Part shown: piece after piece, positions 51,200 through 59,244 of the stretch
How positions within the stretch are numbered: the stretch's first letter is position 1
How the letters are laid out: the number at the start of each line of letters is the position of its first letter
NCBI GenBank assembly: GCA_000318405.1
Contig: KB291764.1
Location: forward strand, 1 to 64,000
DNA: 64,000 nt
Reading direction: 5' to 3'
DNA from: Brevundimonas diminuta 470-4
Lineage (GTDB): Bacteria > Pseudomonadota > Alphaproteobacteria > Caulobacterales > Caulobacteraceae
Notes under the pieces: model-generated
The model's input: only the letters and a program-made list of their open reading frames with translations
Database searches by the model: none
What the model was told of the DNA's origin: nothing
Made by a program: the position numbers and the translations under genes

Positions 51200-52155
51200 T
51201 GACGCGCCGCAAGACCCCGTCGGCCCCGGAAAGCCGCATGCCGCCGCTGAACGCGCTGAAGGCGTTCGAGGCGGCCGCCAGACGCCTGAATATCACGCGC
51301 GCGGCCGAGGAACTGTCGGTCACGCCCGGCGCCATCAGCCAGCAGATCCGCATTCTGGAGGAACACGCCGGAGCGCCTCTGTTCCACCGCGAGGGCCGTC
51401 AGATCGCGCTGACGGAACTGGGCGCAGAGCTCTATCCTCTGCTGCGCGACGGTTTCGACTATCTGAAACGCGCAGGGGACCTGCTCTACCGGCCCGAACG
51501 TCGTCACGCCCTGTCGATCTCCGTCCCGCCGTCGTTCGCAACCAAATGGCTGGCGCCGCGGCTTGCGCGCTTCTCGGCGGCTCATCCCGAGATCGAGGTC
51601 TGGATGTCGGCCGATATGCGGCTGGCGGACGTCAGCGGCGGCCGGGTGGATGTCGCCGTCCGCTATGGCCGGGGCGATTATTCAGGCGTGCGATCGGAAT
51701 ATCTGCTGAACGCCGACGTCACGCCCGTCTGCGCGCCGGGCCTGATGGCGGGTCCAAAGCCGCTGCGAAAAGCGGCTGATCTGGCGCAGCATGTGTTGAT
51801 CCACCTGAGGCCCAGCGAGCTGGAAGAGCCGCGCCCCGACTGGAGCGCCTGGCTGAAGGCGCGCGGTCTGACCGACATCGACGATCAGGCCGGTCCGCGT
51901 TTCGATCAGACCGCCTTGGCGATCGAAGCGGCGGCTCACGGCCAGGGCGTAGCCTTGGCGCCCTACGCCTTCGTCGCTGACGACCTGGCGGCTGGCCGAC
52001 TGGTCGCGCCGTTCGCCGACGGGACGCTGACGACCGACTTCGCCTACCACCTCCTGATCAAACGCAGCGGCGCCACCACGGCCGCCCGCACCTTCGTGGC
52101 CTGGCTGAAGGAAGAAGTGCGTGCGGCGGCCGAGGCCGGGGTAGACGATCTGTAA
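51199..52155 (+). CDS. LysR-type transcriptional regulator, GcvA-like
   Basis: This 318-residue regulator has an N-terminal winged helix (LNALKAFEAAARRLNITRAAEELSVTPGAISQQIRILEEHAG-type, residues 14-55) and a C-terminal effector-binding domain. The pattern PPSFATKWLAPRLARFSAAHPEIEV places it in the GcvA-like branch. It overlaps cysK by one base in the same direction, which is unusual for LysR genes, since most are divergent from their targets. Confidence 0.9.
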   Translation: MTRRKTPSAPESRMPPLNALKAFEAAARRLNITRAAEELSVTPGAISQQIRILEEHAGAPLFHREGRQIALTELGAELYPLLRDGFDYLKRAGDLLYRPERRHALSISVPPSFATKWLAPRLARFSAAHPEIEVWMSADMRLADVSGGRVDVAVRYGRGDYSGVRSEYLLNADVTPVCAPGLMAGPKPLRKAADLAQHVLIHLRPSELEEPRPDWSAWLKARGLTDIDDQAGPRFDQTALAIEAAAHGQGVALAPYAFVADDLAAGRLVAPFADGTLTTDFAYHLLIKRSGATTAARTFVAWLKEEVRAAAEAGVDDL

Positions 52156-52156
52156 C

Positions 52157-52178
52157 GGTCTCAGCAGGCGCTGAGACC
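52157..52178 (+). terminator. Short hairpin after the LysR gene
   Basis: A perfect 8-bp stem (52157-52164 with 52171-52178) closes on a six-base loop right after the stop codon. There is no T run, so this is a weak or Rho-assisted terminator at best. Confidence 0.4.
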
Positions 52179-52312
52179 TCGTCGAGCGCCTCGGACTGTG
52201 CGCTCGCGCAGCGAGGTTCCACGCCTTGGGCGTCTGAAACCATCTCCAGAACCTTCTGTGTCCGGTATCGGCCACTTGCCACCTGGCCGACATCCCGAAC
52301 GTAAACGCCTTC

Positions 52313-52528
52313 ATGGCGACCTATGATTTCATCTTGAGCGGCGTGGATGCCGAGATGGCTCTTCAGGGCGCAGCGTCCACGGACGCCGAGGCCTGGCGGG
52401 AGGCCATCCTCTTTCTTTCGGAAATGCTGCGCGAAAAGCCCGTCCGGGAAGGCGGCGCCTTCTCGCTTCAGATCATTGTCCGGAAAGAAGGCCGGGAAAT
52501 CTGCCGGGTCGGCGCTTCGGCATATTAA
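52313..52528 (+). CDS. Small hypothetical protein
   Basis: This 71-residue protein starts MATYDFILSGVDAEMALQG and ends with a strand-like segment (FSLQIIVRKEGREICRVGASAY). It looks like the small alpha-beta proteins of the DUF6894 kind found in many copies in alphaproteobacteria, but I cannot assign it firmly. It stands alone, 157 bases after the LysR gene, and faces a Crp/Fnr gene convergently. Confidence 0.6.
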   Translation: MATYDFILSGVDAEMALQGAASTDAEAWREAILFLSEMLREKPVREGGAFSLQIIVRKEGREICRVGASAY

Positions 52529-52592
52529 AGCCTGGGCCTACGAGGCGAAGAAGACGAAGCCGGTTCATCATCGGGCGCGCCGCTCGTCCCTA

Positions 52593-53381
52593 TCAGGCGA
52601 CTGTATCGCGTTGACGAGCGCCGCTGGAGATCCAGCTTGCAGGCTCCGCAGGGCGTTGACGGGCAACCACCATGGTCGCTGATGGCGCCCGGTTGTCGCC
52701 GCAGCCACAGGACGCCGCCCGCAGACCAGCCAGGTCGAGGATCTGGACTTTTCCTCTGCCGAACCGGACCAGGCCCAGGGACTGAAGGCGTCCGGCGGCG
52801 GCGTTGACGCTGGTCCGCTGCACGCCGAGCATGGCGCCGAAATCGGCCTGGGTCAGGCGCAGCGGCGCGCCATTGGCCCCGCAGTGCAGTCGAACCAGCC
52901 ACTTCGCCAGTCGCTCCTGGACCAGGTGGGAGGCGTTGCAGGCCGCTTCGGCGGCCAACTCGCTCAATCGTCTCGAAGACTGCCGGGCGACCAGACGGTT
53001 GAGCCAGTCGCGGCCGAGGCCGTCGATCACACAGTCGACGGGCACCCGGCACAGGGTGGTGTCGATCAGGGCCCGCGCCGTCGGCCGGTCGGCGTCAGGC
53101 TCAAGGGCGTGGTCCCATCCGTGAACCGATCCGGCGACGACGGTCGCGACACAGATGCGGTCGTCATGGGGGAAGAGGCCCAGAACGCCTGTCAGTACAA
53201 AGGAGAGAAAACGGGTCTCCACGAGGGGCTCGCCGGCAGGAATCGTCATCAGCCGGCTGTGAGGCTGGACGATCGTCTGAATACTGCGTGGGAGCGCCTG
53301 GAAGACCGGATGGTCGACCAAATCCAGGTGCGGCCGATGAAGGCCGCAGCCTGTATTGGCGAGGCTGATCATAGTTTGCAT
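52593..53381 (-). CDS. Crp/Fnr family transcriptional regulator 1
   Basis: This 262-residue protein has an N-terminal cyclic-nucleotide-binding-like beta barrel (VFQALPRSIQTIVQPHSRLMTIPAGEPLVETRFLSFVLTG region) and a C-terminal winged helix in which LTQADFGAMLGVQRTSVNAAAGRL is the helix-turn-helix. It has no FNR-type N-terminal cysteine cluster, and the cAMP-pocket RS signature is not apparent. I start at ATG 53381, giving a normal N-terminus; a GTG at 53426 lies close to the repeated 18-bp motif. It is the first of three different Crp/Fnr genes in 5 kb. Confidence 0.88.
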   Translation of the reverse strand: MQTMISLANTGCGLHRPHLDLVDHPVFQALPRSIQTIVQPHSRLMTIPAGEPLVETRFLSFVLTGVLGLFPHDDRICVATVVAGSVHGWDHALEPDADRPTARALIDTTLCRVPVDCVIDGLGRDWLNRLVARQSSRRLSELAAEAACNASHLVQERLAKWLVRLHCGANGAPLRLTQADFGAMLGVQRTSVNAAAGRLQSLGLVRFGRGKVQILDLAGLRAASCGCGDNRAPSATMVVARQRPAEPASWISSGARQRDTVA

Positions 53382-53428
53382 GTCGGACTCCTGAGCACAG
53401 AGTGACGCACCGGGCGGGAGCCGCACTT

Positions 53429-53446
53429 ACATGGGTTAGGAAAAGC
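53429..53446. repeat. 18-bp repeat, copy A, upstream of Crp/Fnr gene 1
   Basis: The sequence acatgggttaggaaaagc occurs here and again, identical over 18 bases, at 56130-56147. It lies 48 bases upstream of the Crp/Fnr gene 1 start. Read toward that gene it is gcttttcctaacccatgt, followed by aag. A partly similar sequence precedes Crp/Fnr gene 3. It is likely an operator or promoter element. Confidence 0.6.
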
Positions 53447-53514
53447 GGGAGGAGACTGGAAAGGCCTTTGCAGCGGGCGACGTGTTTCCCGTCAGTGTCC
53501 GGCTGAGTGCACAA

Positions 53515-53539
53515 GGAACGAGGGGCAGGGCGCCAAGTT
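53515..53539 (+). promoter_or_regulatory. EcfG/SigT-type general stress promoter
   Basis: GGAAC at 53515-53519 and GTT at 53537-53539 are separated by exactly 17 bases, the pattern recognised by the alphaproteobacterial general-stress sigma factor EcfG (SigT in Caulobacter). The ATG of the next gene is 23 bases downstream, which leaves a short leader containing the ribosome site CAGGAGG. Confidence 0.65.
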
Positions 53540-53562
53540 GAGCTCCAGGAACAGGAGGCGAC

Positions 53563-53793
53563 ATGACCCTTTACACCGTCCGCTATAGCGCACGTGGGAC
53601 CGGCGTGCTGAGAACCGAGTCCGTCGTCGCCGACGAGGCGCAGACGGCGATCGCGCAGGTAAAACGGCGCCTGGGGGCGAGCCGGACCTTTCAGGAAGCC
53701 AGGGTGTTCGAGGACGGGGAGCTGCGGTTCAACGTCTCGACGGACGCCGGGGGCGTGGCGACGGCGGGCGGCGGGACCAGTCCGAGATCCTGA
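53563..53793 (+). CDS. Small hypothetical protein under a stress-type promoter
   Basis: This 76-residue protein has an N-terminal alpha-beta part (TLYTVRYSARGTGVLRTESVVADEAQTAIAQVKRRLG) and a Gly/Thr-rich tail. I do not recognise a family. A strong CAGGAGG site seven bases before the ATG, and the GGAAC-N17-GTT promoter just upstream, support a real, stress-induced gene. It is transcribed toward the second Crp/Fnr gene. Confidence 0.68.
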   Translation: MTLYTVRYSARGTGVLRTESVVADEAQTAIAQVKRRLGASRTFQEARVFEDGELRFNVSTDAGGVATAGGGTSPRS

Positions 53794-53892
53794 GGTTCCC
53801 TCGGCCACGGAACGCCTCCAGCATCCTGGGGATTATCACAGCGCCCTTATGGCGAGGAGACCGTCCTGATCAGCCCCCTGATCCAGAAGCTG

Positions 53893-54585
53893 TTGCGTCG
53901 TGATGAACTTTCCGTTCGGGAGAAGGCGGTTCTGGGAGAGCTTCTCCAGCCCCCGATCGTCATTCCCGCGGGAAGCGACATCGTTCGGCAGCATTCATCG
54001 CCCCAATACAGCACCCTGATCCTCGACGGCTTCGCCGCCCGATACGTCATGCTGATGAACGGTTCCAGACAGATCACGGAACTGAACGTGCCCGGCGACT
54101 TCGTCGATCTGCACAGCCTGATGATGAACCCCATGGATCATGGCGTGGTTGCGCTCACCACCTGCACGGTCGCCCGGTCGCCGCATGAGGGCCTCCGTCG
54201 CCTGACAGAAACCGAGCCCCATCTGACTCGCCTGCTCTGGATGGACACCCTGATCGACGCCGCCGTGCACCGGCAATGGATCGCAGGCCTGGGGCGCCGG
54301 ACCGCCGTGGCGCGGCTCGCCCACCTGCTGTGCGAACTCTATCTGCGCCTGGAAATCGTCCATCGCGCCGGACGCGGCAGGATGGAGCTTCCTCTCAGCC
54401 AGGCCGTGCTCGCAGACGTCCTCGGGCTGTCGGAAGTCCACGTCAATCGCTCGATCGCCCAGCTCCGCAGCGCGGAACTGGTCAAATGGACAGGACGCGC
54501 CATCGAGATCTGCGACTGGGATGATCTGGCCAGGCAGGCGGAGTTCGACCCCACCTATCTGCGGCTGACAAGGGCGCCGGTCTAG
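53893..54585 (+). CDS. Crp/Fnr family transcriptional regulator 2
   Basis: This protein (230 residues from TTG 53893) has a cyclic-nucleotide-binding-like domain (IVIPAGSDIVRQHSSPQYSTLILDG, GDFVDLHSLMM) and a C-terminal winged helix with LSQAVLADVLGLSEVHVNRSIAQL. No FNR-type cysteines are seen. The frame is open upstream, and a CTG at 53866 with GAGGAGA six bases before it would add nine residues that look native (LISPLIQKL). No ATG or GTG fits, so the start is uncertain. It is followed 43 bases later by the NDH-2 gene, in the same direction. Confidence 0.87.
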   Translation: MRRDELSVREKAVLGELLQPPIVIPAGSDIVRQHSSPQYSTLILDGFAARYVMLMNGSRQITELNVPGDFVDLHSLMMNPMDHGVVALTTCTVARSPHEGLRRLTETEPHLTRLLWMDTLIDAAVHRQWIAGLGRRTAVARLAHLLCELYLRLEIVHRAGRGRMELPLSQAVLADVLGLSEVHVNRSIAQLRSAELVKWTGRAIEICDWDDLARQAEFDPTYLRLTRAPV

Positions 54586-54628
54586 GCGTCCTTTCGCAAC
54601 CCGAGCTGGTGGCAGGGATTGTTTCGAG

Positions 54629-55900
54629 ATGCAGAACCAGATCGTGATCGTGGGCGGCGGCGCAGGCGGCCTGGAGCTGGCAGCCCTTCTCGGGCGCCGG
54701 TTCGGCCCTCACGACGGGCCCCGGAAAGTGCTCCTCATAGACCGGGCGGTGTTTCATCTGTGGAAACCCTCCCTTCATGAAGTCGCGGCGGGATCGCTGG
54801 ACTCGAGGCAGGAAGGCCTCGACTATCTGATGCTCGCGCGCCGCAATCATTTCGGGTTCATGCTGGGCGAGCTTGAAGGTCTTGACCCCGGCGCGCGCCG
54901 CCTTCGCCTGGCCGAAACCCGCGACGTCGACGGCGCCCTTCTGATCGGGGCGCGGTCGCTGGATTACGAACGCCTGATTCTGGCGACGGGCGCCGGAAGC
55001 CATCTGTTCGACACCCCCGGCGCGGCGGAACACGCCTGCCTGCTTGAGGACGTGGCGGACGCAGAGGCCTTTCACCGGCGGCTCGCTGCGCTCTTCCTGG
55101 CATCCGCCTATGACGGTCGCCGTCTGCTCAGGATCGCCATCGTCGGGGCCGGCGCGACCGGGGTCGAACTCGCCACGGAGCTTCTGGAAGGACATGCGGT
55201 CCTCTCGGCGGCGCTCAACCCCGCCGAGCGTTTCACGCTGGAGGTGACCATTGCCGAGGCCGCGCCCCGCATACTGGGCGGCCTGCCTGAGGCCGTGGCC
55301 GACAAGGCGACCCGCGCGCTGCAGGCGCGCGGCGTCAGGCTCGTCGTCGGCGCGCGCGTAACTCGGGTGAGGGCGGACGGTCTCGAGACCAGCGCCGGCG
55401 AGATTCCGTCTGACCTGATCGTCTGGGCCGCCGGGGTGAAGGCGTCCGAGGTCAACAGGACCTTCGGCCTCGCCACGGGTCGCCTCAACCAGTTCGTCGT
55501 GGACGATCGCCTCCGCACCTCCGCTCCCGGGGTCTACGCCATGGGCGACTGCGCAGAGGCGCCGGGGCCCGATGGCCGCCCCGTTCCGGCCAGGGCGCAG
55601 GCTGCGTCACAGCAGGCCGCCTATCTGGCGAGAGCCCTGACGCGGCCCGGGGATCCCGGCCCCTATCAATACCGCGACAAGGGCTCCCTCATCTCCCTCG
55701 GCCCCGGTCACGGGCTGGGCTCGCTGATGGGCGGACTGGTCGGCCCCGACTTCCTGATCGAGGGGCTTCTCGCACGGTGGGCCTACATGGCCCTTCACCT
55801 CGAGCACCACCGCGTCGTCGTCGGTCTGCGCAGAACTGTGCTGCTGGCCCTGAGCCGGCTGTTCCACCGGCGGGTCTCGGGGCGGCTTAAACTGCACTGA
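54629..55900 (+). CDS. ndh: Type II NADH dehydrogenase
   Basis: This 423-residue flavoprotein belongs to the NDH-2 family, single-subunit NADH:quinone oxidoreductases that do not pump protons. The FAD fold is IVIVGGGAGGLELAALLGRR, the NADH fold is RIAIVGAGATGVELATELLE near residue 170, and VYAMGDCAEAPG near 305 is the second FAD motif. The C-terminal amphipathic region (LLARWAYMALHLEHHRVVVGLRRT-type) should bind the membrane. Its position after a Crp/Fnr gene suggests control by oxygen, redox or nitric oxide signals. Confidence 0.9.
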   Translation: MQNQIVIVGGGAGGLELAALLGRRFGPHDGPRKVLLIDRAVFHLWKPSLHEVAAGSLDSRQEGLDYLMLARRNHFGFMLGELEGLDPGARRLRLAETRDVDGALLIGARSLDYERLILATGAGSHLFDTPGAAEHACLLEDVADAEAFHRRLAALFLASAYDGRRLLRIAIVGAGATGVELATELLEGHAVLSAALNPAERFTLEVTIAEAAPRILGGLPEAVADKATRALQARGVRLVVGARVTRVRADGLETSAGEIPSDLIVWAAGVKASEVNRTFGLATGRLNQFVVDDRLRTSAPGVYAMGDCAEAPGPDGRPVPARAQAASQQAAYLARALTRPGDPGPYQYRDKGSLISLGPGHGLGSLMGGLVGPDFLIEGLLARWAYMALHLEHHRVVVGLRRTVLLALSRLFHRRVSGRLKLH

Positions 55901-56220
55901 TGAAACACCGCGCCTGGTCGGCCACGTCCGGTTCGGCGGTCAGGCGCGCCGGGGCGGCGCCGCTCGCCGGGGTGAGATCCGCCCACGGACCCGGCCGGAC
56001 CGACGCATCAAGGGCGTCCGACCGAAGATGAAAGCGAGCAGCCAGCCAAGAAGGCCGCTTGGTCGTATCGGTGTGGATCCAGCTTTCGACATGGCGCCAT
56101 CCTGACCCTGCGCAGGAGGTCTCCCAACAACATGGGTTAGGAAAAGCAGTGCGGATCGGGGCCTCTGTGTCGCATGCGGATCGCCGGATCGAGGCTGTGC
56201 GCGTCCGCGCCAGTCGCGCC
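55901..56220. other. Gap without a supported gene
   Basis: Nothing here looks convincingly coding. A 43-codon ORF begins at 55901 (TGATG overlap with the NDH-2 stop) but is rich in Arg, Ala and Gly and has no family features. The notable content is the second copy of the 18-bp repeat. Confidence 0.5.
56130..56147. repeat. 18-bp repeat, copy B
   Basis: This copy is identical over 18 bases to the one upstream of Crp/Fnr gene 1. It lies in a gap with no clear gene immediately downstream on either strand; on the minus strand the sequence continues toward the 3' end of the NDH-2 gene. It may drive a small RNA or mark a lost gene. Confidence 0.55.
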
Positions 56221-56409
56221 CTAGGTGCGGGTCGAGGCGGCCGTGGAGCGGGTGTCGCCGCCGGCGTTCTGGCCCGCGCGGTAGATCCGGATGGGTTTCT
56301 TTTCCTCGAGACCATCGGAGCGTCCGCCCGTACGGGCCGGCGCCGTAACTGTCGGATCGGTCTCGGCCTCGGGGTCCGGACGGGAAGGCTTGTCGGGGCG
56401 ACGGGTCAT
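56221..56409 (-). CDS. Possible small disordered protein
   Basis: This 62-codon ORF encodes a hydrophilic, Pro/Arg/Glu/Thr-rich peptide with a more ordered centre (DGLEEKKPIRIYRAGQN). A GAGGAC site lies just before the ATG. No family is recognised, and its composition alone cannot separate it from chance in GC-rich DNA. I list it as possible because the surrounding 577-base gap is otherwise empty. Confidence 0.35.
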   Translation of the reverse strand: MTRRPDKPSRPDPEAETDPTVTAPARTGGRSDGLEEKKPIRIYRAGQNAGGDTRSTAASTRT

Positions 56410-56477
56410 GGCGTCCTCGCGTGCAGGGGCGTCAGATCAACCCGTCCGGGGTCCGGCAGGTTCCGGGCGCCAGCCCC

Positions 56478-57233
56478 TCAGAACGCCGGGGGAATGAGCG
56501 GTCCGCAGACGGCGCTGAGGTTGGCCGCCTGAACGAGGCCGGGCAGATCCTGCAGCACAGTGCGTCCCGCCCTGTAGTCGACGAGGACGTTGCGTCGAAG
56601 CTGCTGGAGGGTGCGGTTCATGTGGACCGCGCTCAGGCCGAGGATGTCGGCGAGCACGTCCTGCGTCAGGGGAAGATGGAGGGCTCCGCCATGCGCGGAC
56701 CCGAGACGGACCTGCCGCTCGTGCAGTTCGAGCAGCAGGTGGGCCGTGCGTTCATAGGCGTTGAGCCGTCCCAGCCGGACGACCTGCCGCGCCACGCGCA
56801 GACGTTCCGCCGTCCGATAGCGCCGCCAGGCGTTCCTCAGGGGAGAGGCCTGGGCCCCAGGCTCGGAAAGCGTGGTCCAGAAGGCGGTGGCGTCCACCGT
56901 GACGATCTCGGTCAGGGCCCAGACCTGGAGATCGGCGTCGACCGATCCTGAGGCCACGATGACGTCGCCGGGCAGGCTCAGGCCGACGATCTGACGTCGT
57001 CCGTCGTTCAGCATGGCGCCGCGCGCGATCCAGCCGCTCGCCACCAGCCGGGCCTGGTTGCGATCGGGATCCATGGAAATGGCGGCTCCCGACGGCTGCT
57101 GCTGGGGCGCGCCTGTGAAACTGCTGCGGATCAGGGCGGTCCCCTCCACCCCTATCGGGGCGAAGCTGGCCAGCATACGCTCAAGCGGAGCGGTGAGGCG
57201 GGCTTCAAGACCTGTATCCGACTGATTCTTCAT
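56478..57233 (-). CDS. Crp/Fnr family transcriptional regulator 3
   Basis: This 251-residue protein has a diverged N-terminal sensor barrel (GVEGTALIRSSFTG...ISMDPDRNQARLVASGWIARGAML region; LSLPGDVIVASGSV) and a winged helix with LTQDVLADILGLSAVHMNRTLQQL, closely similar to that of Crp/Fnr gene 2. This suggests the two recognise related DNA sites. Start ATG 57233 is preferred; a GTG at 57275 lies within the motif shared with the other promoters. It ends next to the small ORF at 56221. Confidence 0.87.
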   Translation of the reverse strand: MKNQSDTGLEARLTAPLERMLASFAPIGVEGTALIRSSFTGAPQQQPSGAAISMDPDRNQARLVASGWIARGAMLNDGRRQIVGLSLPGDVIVASGSVDADLQVWALTEIVTVDATAFWTTLSEPGAQASPLRNAWRRYRTAERLRVARQVVRLGRLNAYERTAHLLLELHERQVRLGSAHGGALHLPLTQDVLADILGLSAVHMNRTLQQLRRNVLVDYRAGRTVLQDLPGLVQAANLSAVCGPLIPPAF

Positions 57234-57269
57234 GGCCTTCGACCAACAGCATGGCTTCGACGACCAGTT

Positions 57270-57290
57270 CTTCACATAGGTTGGTTTTCG
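57270..57290. promoter_or_regulatory. Diverged copy of the repeat motif, upstream of Crp/Fnr gene 3
   Basis: Read toward Crp/Fnr gene 3 this is cgaaaaccaacctatgtgaag. It resembles copy A read toward Crp/Fnr gene 1, with CC-AACC-ATGT-AAG in common. It is not identical, so the link is suggestive only. Confidence 0.4.
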
Positions 57291-57380
57291 CGCGTTTCGC
57301 GCAGGCCGAATGCTGAAATCAGGCCGGGGCCGATGCGCCGATGTTCCCGAATTTCTCGTCCAGACAGGCTCGACCGTCGG

Positions 57381-58307
57381 TCAGACGGTGACGACGGCGC
57401 CGACAGCGGCGATGCGCTCGACCTCGGCGTAGGAGGACCCGGCGAGGCTGGCCCCGAAGACATCAGGATCAATCTCATCATAGACCATCCGCGCCCCGCG
57501 CTGGCTTGCCAGGGTGGTCAGGGCGCTGCGCACCAGGTCTTGGCCGGCCACGATCGGGGCGCCGGTATAGAGCAGGAGGCATCCGCCGGGCGCGAGGCGG
57601 GACAGAGCGTCTGCCGCCCACTCCAGAGCGACCTCCGCCCCGTAATGATCGCCGCCGTCGCGATACAGCCGTCCGCTGCGCCCCGCCATATAGGGCGGGT
57701 TGGCTGCGATCAGGTCCCAGACGCCCTGCGCGGGAAAGCCGCCGGGGCGGAGGTCGATCATGAGACCGGCATGCCGGGCGTTGAGGCGACAGAGGCGAAG
57801 GGCCTGCGGGTTGATGTCGGTCGCAACGACGGCCGCTTCCGGATCGAGGGCGGCGATCGCAAGGGCCCCGGCTCCCGCCCCGACCCCGATCTCCAGCGCA
57901 TTTCGCCATGCGCGGCCGGCCAGGGCCTGACGCAGGAAGCGGACGTAGCGATAGCTGTCGGGTCCCAGGAAGACGGCCTGTTCGTCCGCGCCAGAGGCGG
58001 AATGCAGGTGCAGGCGTCCGTCCAGACGGCTAACGCGCAGCCGCGCGCGCAAACCGTCGGCGTCTTCTCTGACGGCGTCGGCCTCGGTCAGGGCGTCCAG
58101 AAGCCATGCGGGTGCGGTTTCGGGATCGAAGGCCCGGCCCCAACCCAGGATGTCGCGAAGGACATCGGTCTCACTCGCCCGGCGCCGCCGCGCGACCAGG
58201 CGATGCGTGGCCGGGGTGGGCGACACGAAGTCATATCCGACGGCTTCCAGGCCGGAAAGAAGATCGAGCAGGGCGGCGTCGGCGGGTGCAGGGGCCTGCG
58301 CCGTCAC
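57381..58307 (-). CDS. Class I SAM-dependent methyltransferase with NPPY motif
   Basis: This 308-residue protein has an N-terminal helical domain (1-130) and a Rossmann methyltransferase domain with LEIGVGAGAGALAIAALDPEA (SAM loop near residue 140), ATDINPQALRLCRLNA, and the catalytic LIAANPPYM near residue 200. NPPY enzymes methylate planar or side-chain nitrogens, as in HemK/PrmC and RsmC. A small-molecule or protein target is equally possible. The GTG start overlaps the stop of the upstream iron-enzyme gene (GTGA), so the two form an operon. Confidence 0.85.
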   Translation of the reverse strand: MTAQAPAPADAALLDLLSGLEAVGYDFVSPTPATHRLVARRRRASETDVLRDILGWGRAFDPETAPAWLLDALTEADAVREDADGLRARLRVSRLDGRLHLHSASGADEQAVFLGPDSYRYVRFLRQALAGRAWRNALEIGVGAGAGALAIAALDPEAAVVATDINPQALRLCRLNARHAGLMIDLRPGGFPAQGVWDLIAANPPYMAGRSGRLYRDGGDHYGAEVALEWAADALSRLAPGGCLLLYTGAPIVAGQDLVRSALTTLASQRGARMVYDEIDPDVFGASLAGSSYAEVERIAAVGAVVTV

Positions 58308-59218
58308 GCGGAGCGACGCAGGGGGGCCTGACCCCAGAGATGGGCCCGGTAGGCGTCGAAACAGCGGGCGCCGGCCATCAGTCGCATGACCGCCCCCTCA
58401 GCCAGGGCGCGGATGCACTCCGGCCGCTCCGCCGCCAGCGGACGCAGCACTTCCTCGTTCCAGGCTTCGGAATGGGCGATGTCCAAGGTGGCGTGAAGGG
58501 CGAAATACTTGCGCTCTACCCCGACCCCGAGCCGCTTCAGCCCTTCGGCCACATGGGCGGCTCGCCAGGGGGCCGTGAGTTCGACCGCCCCCAGGGCCCC
58601 AAGGGCGTGGTAGGCGTATCGTCTCTGGGTGGAGAAGGCGACGAGGGTATTGCCGAGGGCGAGCGACGGCCACGCCGTTTCCTCGATCCGGGGTTTCAGG
58701 TCCAGCGCCGCCGCGAGACGGTCCAGCATCGGACCGTGCATGCCCGCTTCCGACCCGCGGCCCATTTCGTCCCAGTAGTTGCGCGCCAGCTCAAGCTTTG
58801 GACGGGTCGGCATCTTGACCTGGGCCATGGCCACGAGGTCCTCGAAGCCGGCTTCGCCGGCCACCTCCTGCAGCAGGAACCAGCGCATTTCCTCCATCGA
58901 GGCCGTCTCGGCCAGCCAGGGGAAGAGCGGATCCGCCTCGCCGGGACCGGATCCCTTGAGCGCCTCGAACCAGGCGACGAAGGCGTCGGCCGTGGCGGGG
59001 AGGTCGACGAGCCAGGGCGCAGCCTCGGCCCGGGCGCGTTCGATGAAGTCGCCCTCCACCAGCATCATCTCCGCATCATGGCGAAGATCGTCGCGCCAGG
59101 CAGGACGCGGCGTGGCCGGGGCGACGCGTCGGTGATTCCAGTGCGCCAACCGACGATGAAAACCCGCCGGGTCCGAGGGTTCGGGGGCGGCGAGCGGGGC
59201 TGGACCCTCTGGCGACAT
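58304..59218 (-). CDS. Haem-oxygenase-like iron-containing redox enzyme
   Basis: This 304-residue, all-helical protein matches the iron-containing redox enzyme family, a haem-oxygenase fold that often binds a diiron centre. Candidate metal ligands lie in MRWFLLQEVAGEAGFEDLV near residue 105, YWDEMGRGSEAGMH near 145, and HATLDIAHSEAW near 235. Some family members catalyse N-oxygenation or oxidative C-C cleavage. I start at ATG 59218, which has AGGAG seven bases upstream; ATG 59248 would overlap the promoter site. It is divergent from the cyanophycin genes. Confidence 0.83.
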   Translation of the reverse strand: MSPEGPAPLAAPEPSDPAGFHRRLAHWNHRRVAPATPRPAWRDDLRHDAEMMLVEGDFIERARAEAAPWLVDLPATADAFVAWFEALKGSGPGEADPLFPWLAETASMEEMRWFLLQEVAGEAGFEDLVAMAQVKMPTRPKLELARNYWDEMGRGSEAGMHGPMLDRLAAALDLKPRIEETAWPSLALGNTLVAFSTQRRYAYHALGALGAVELTAPWRAAHVAEGLKRLGVGVERKYFALHATLDIAHSEAWNEEVLRPLAAERPECIRALAEGAVMRLMAGARCFDAYRAHLWGQAPLRRSA

Positions 59219-59244
59219 GAAAGGCTCCTGTGACTTGGGGACTG

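Noticed and set aside
53805-53834. GGAAC upstream of Crp/Fnr gene 2 as a third perfect stress promoter
   Set aside because: After 17 bases the sequence is GAT, not GTT, so the -10 element is not matched.
55901-56032. 43-codon ORF overlapping the NDH-2 stop (TGATG)
   Set aside because: It has a low-complexity Arg/Ala/Gly/Ser composition and no detectable family; chance is likely in GC-rich DNA.
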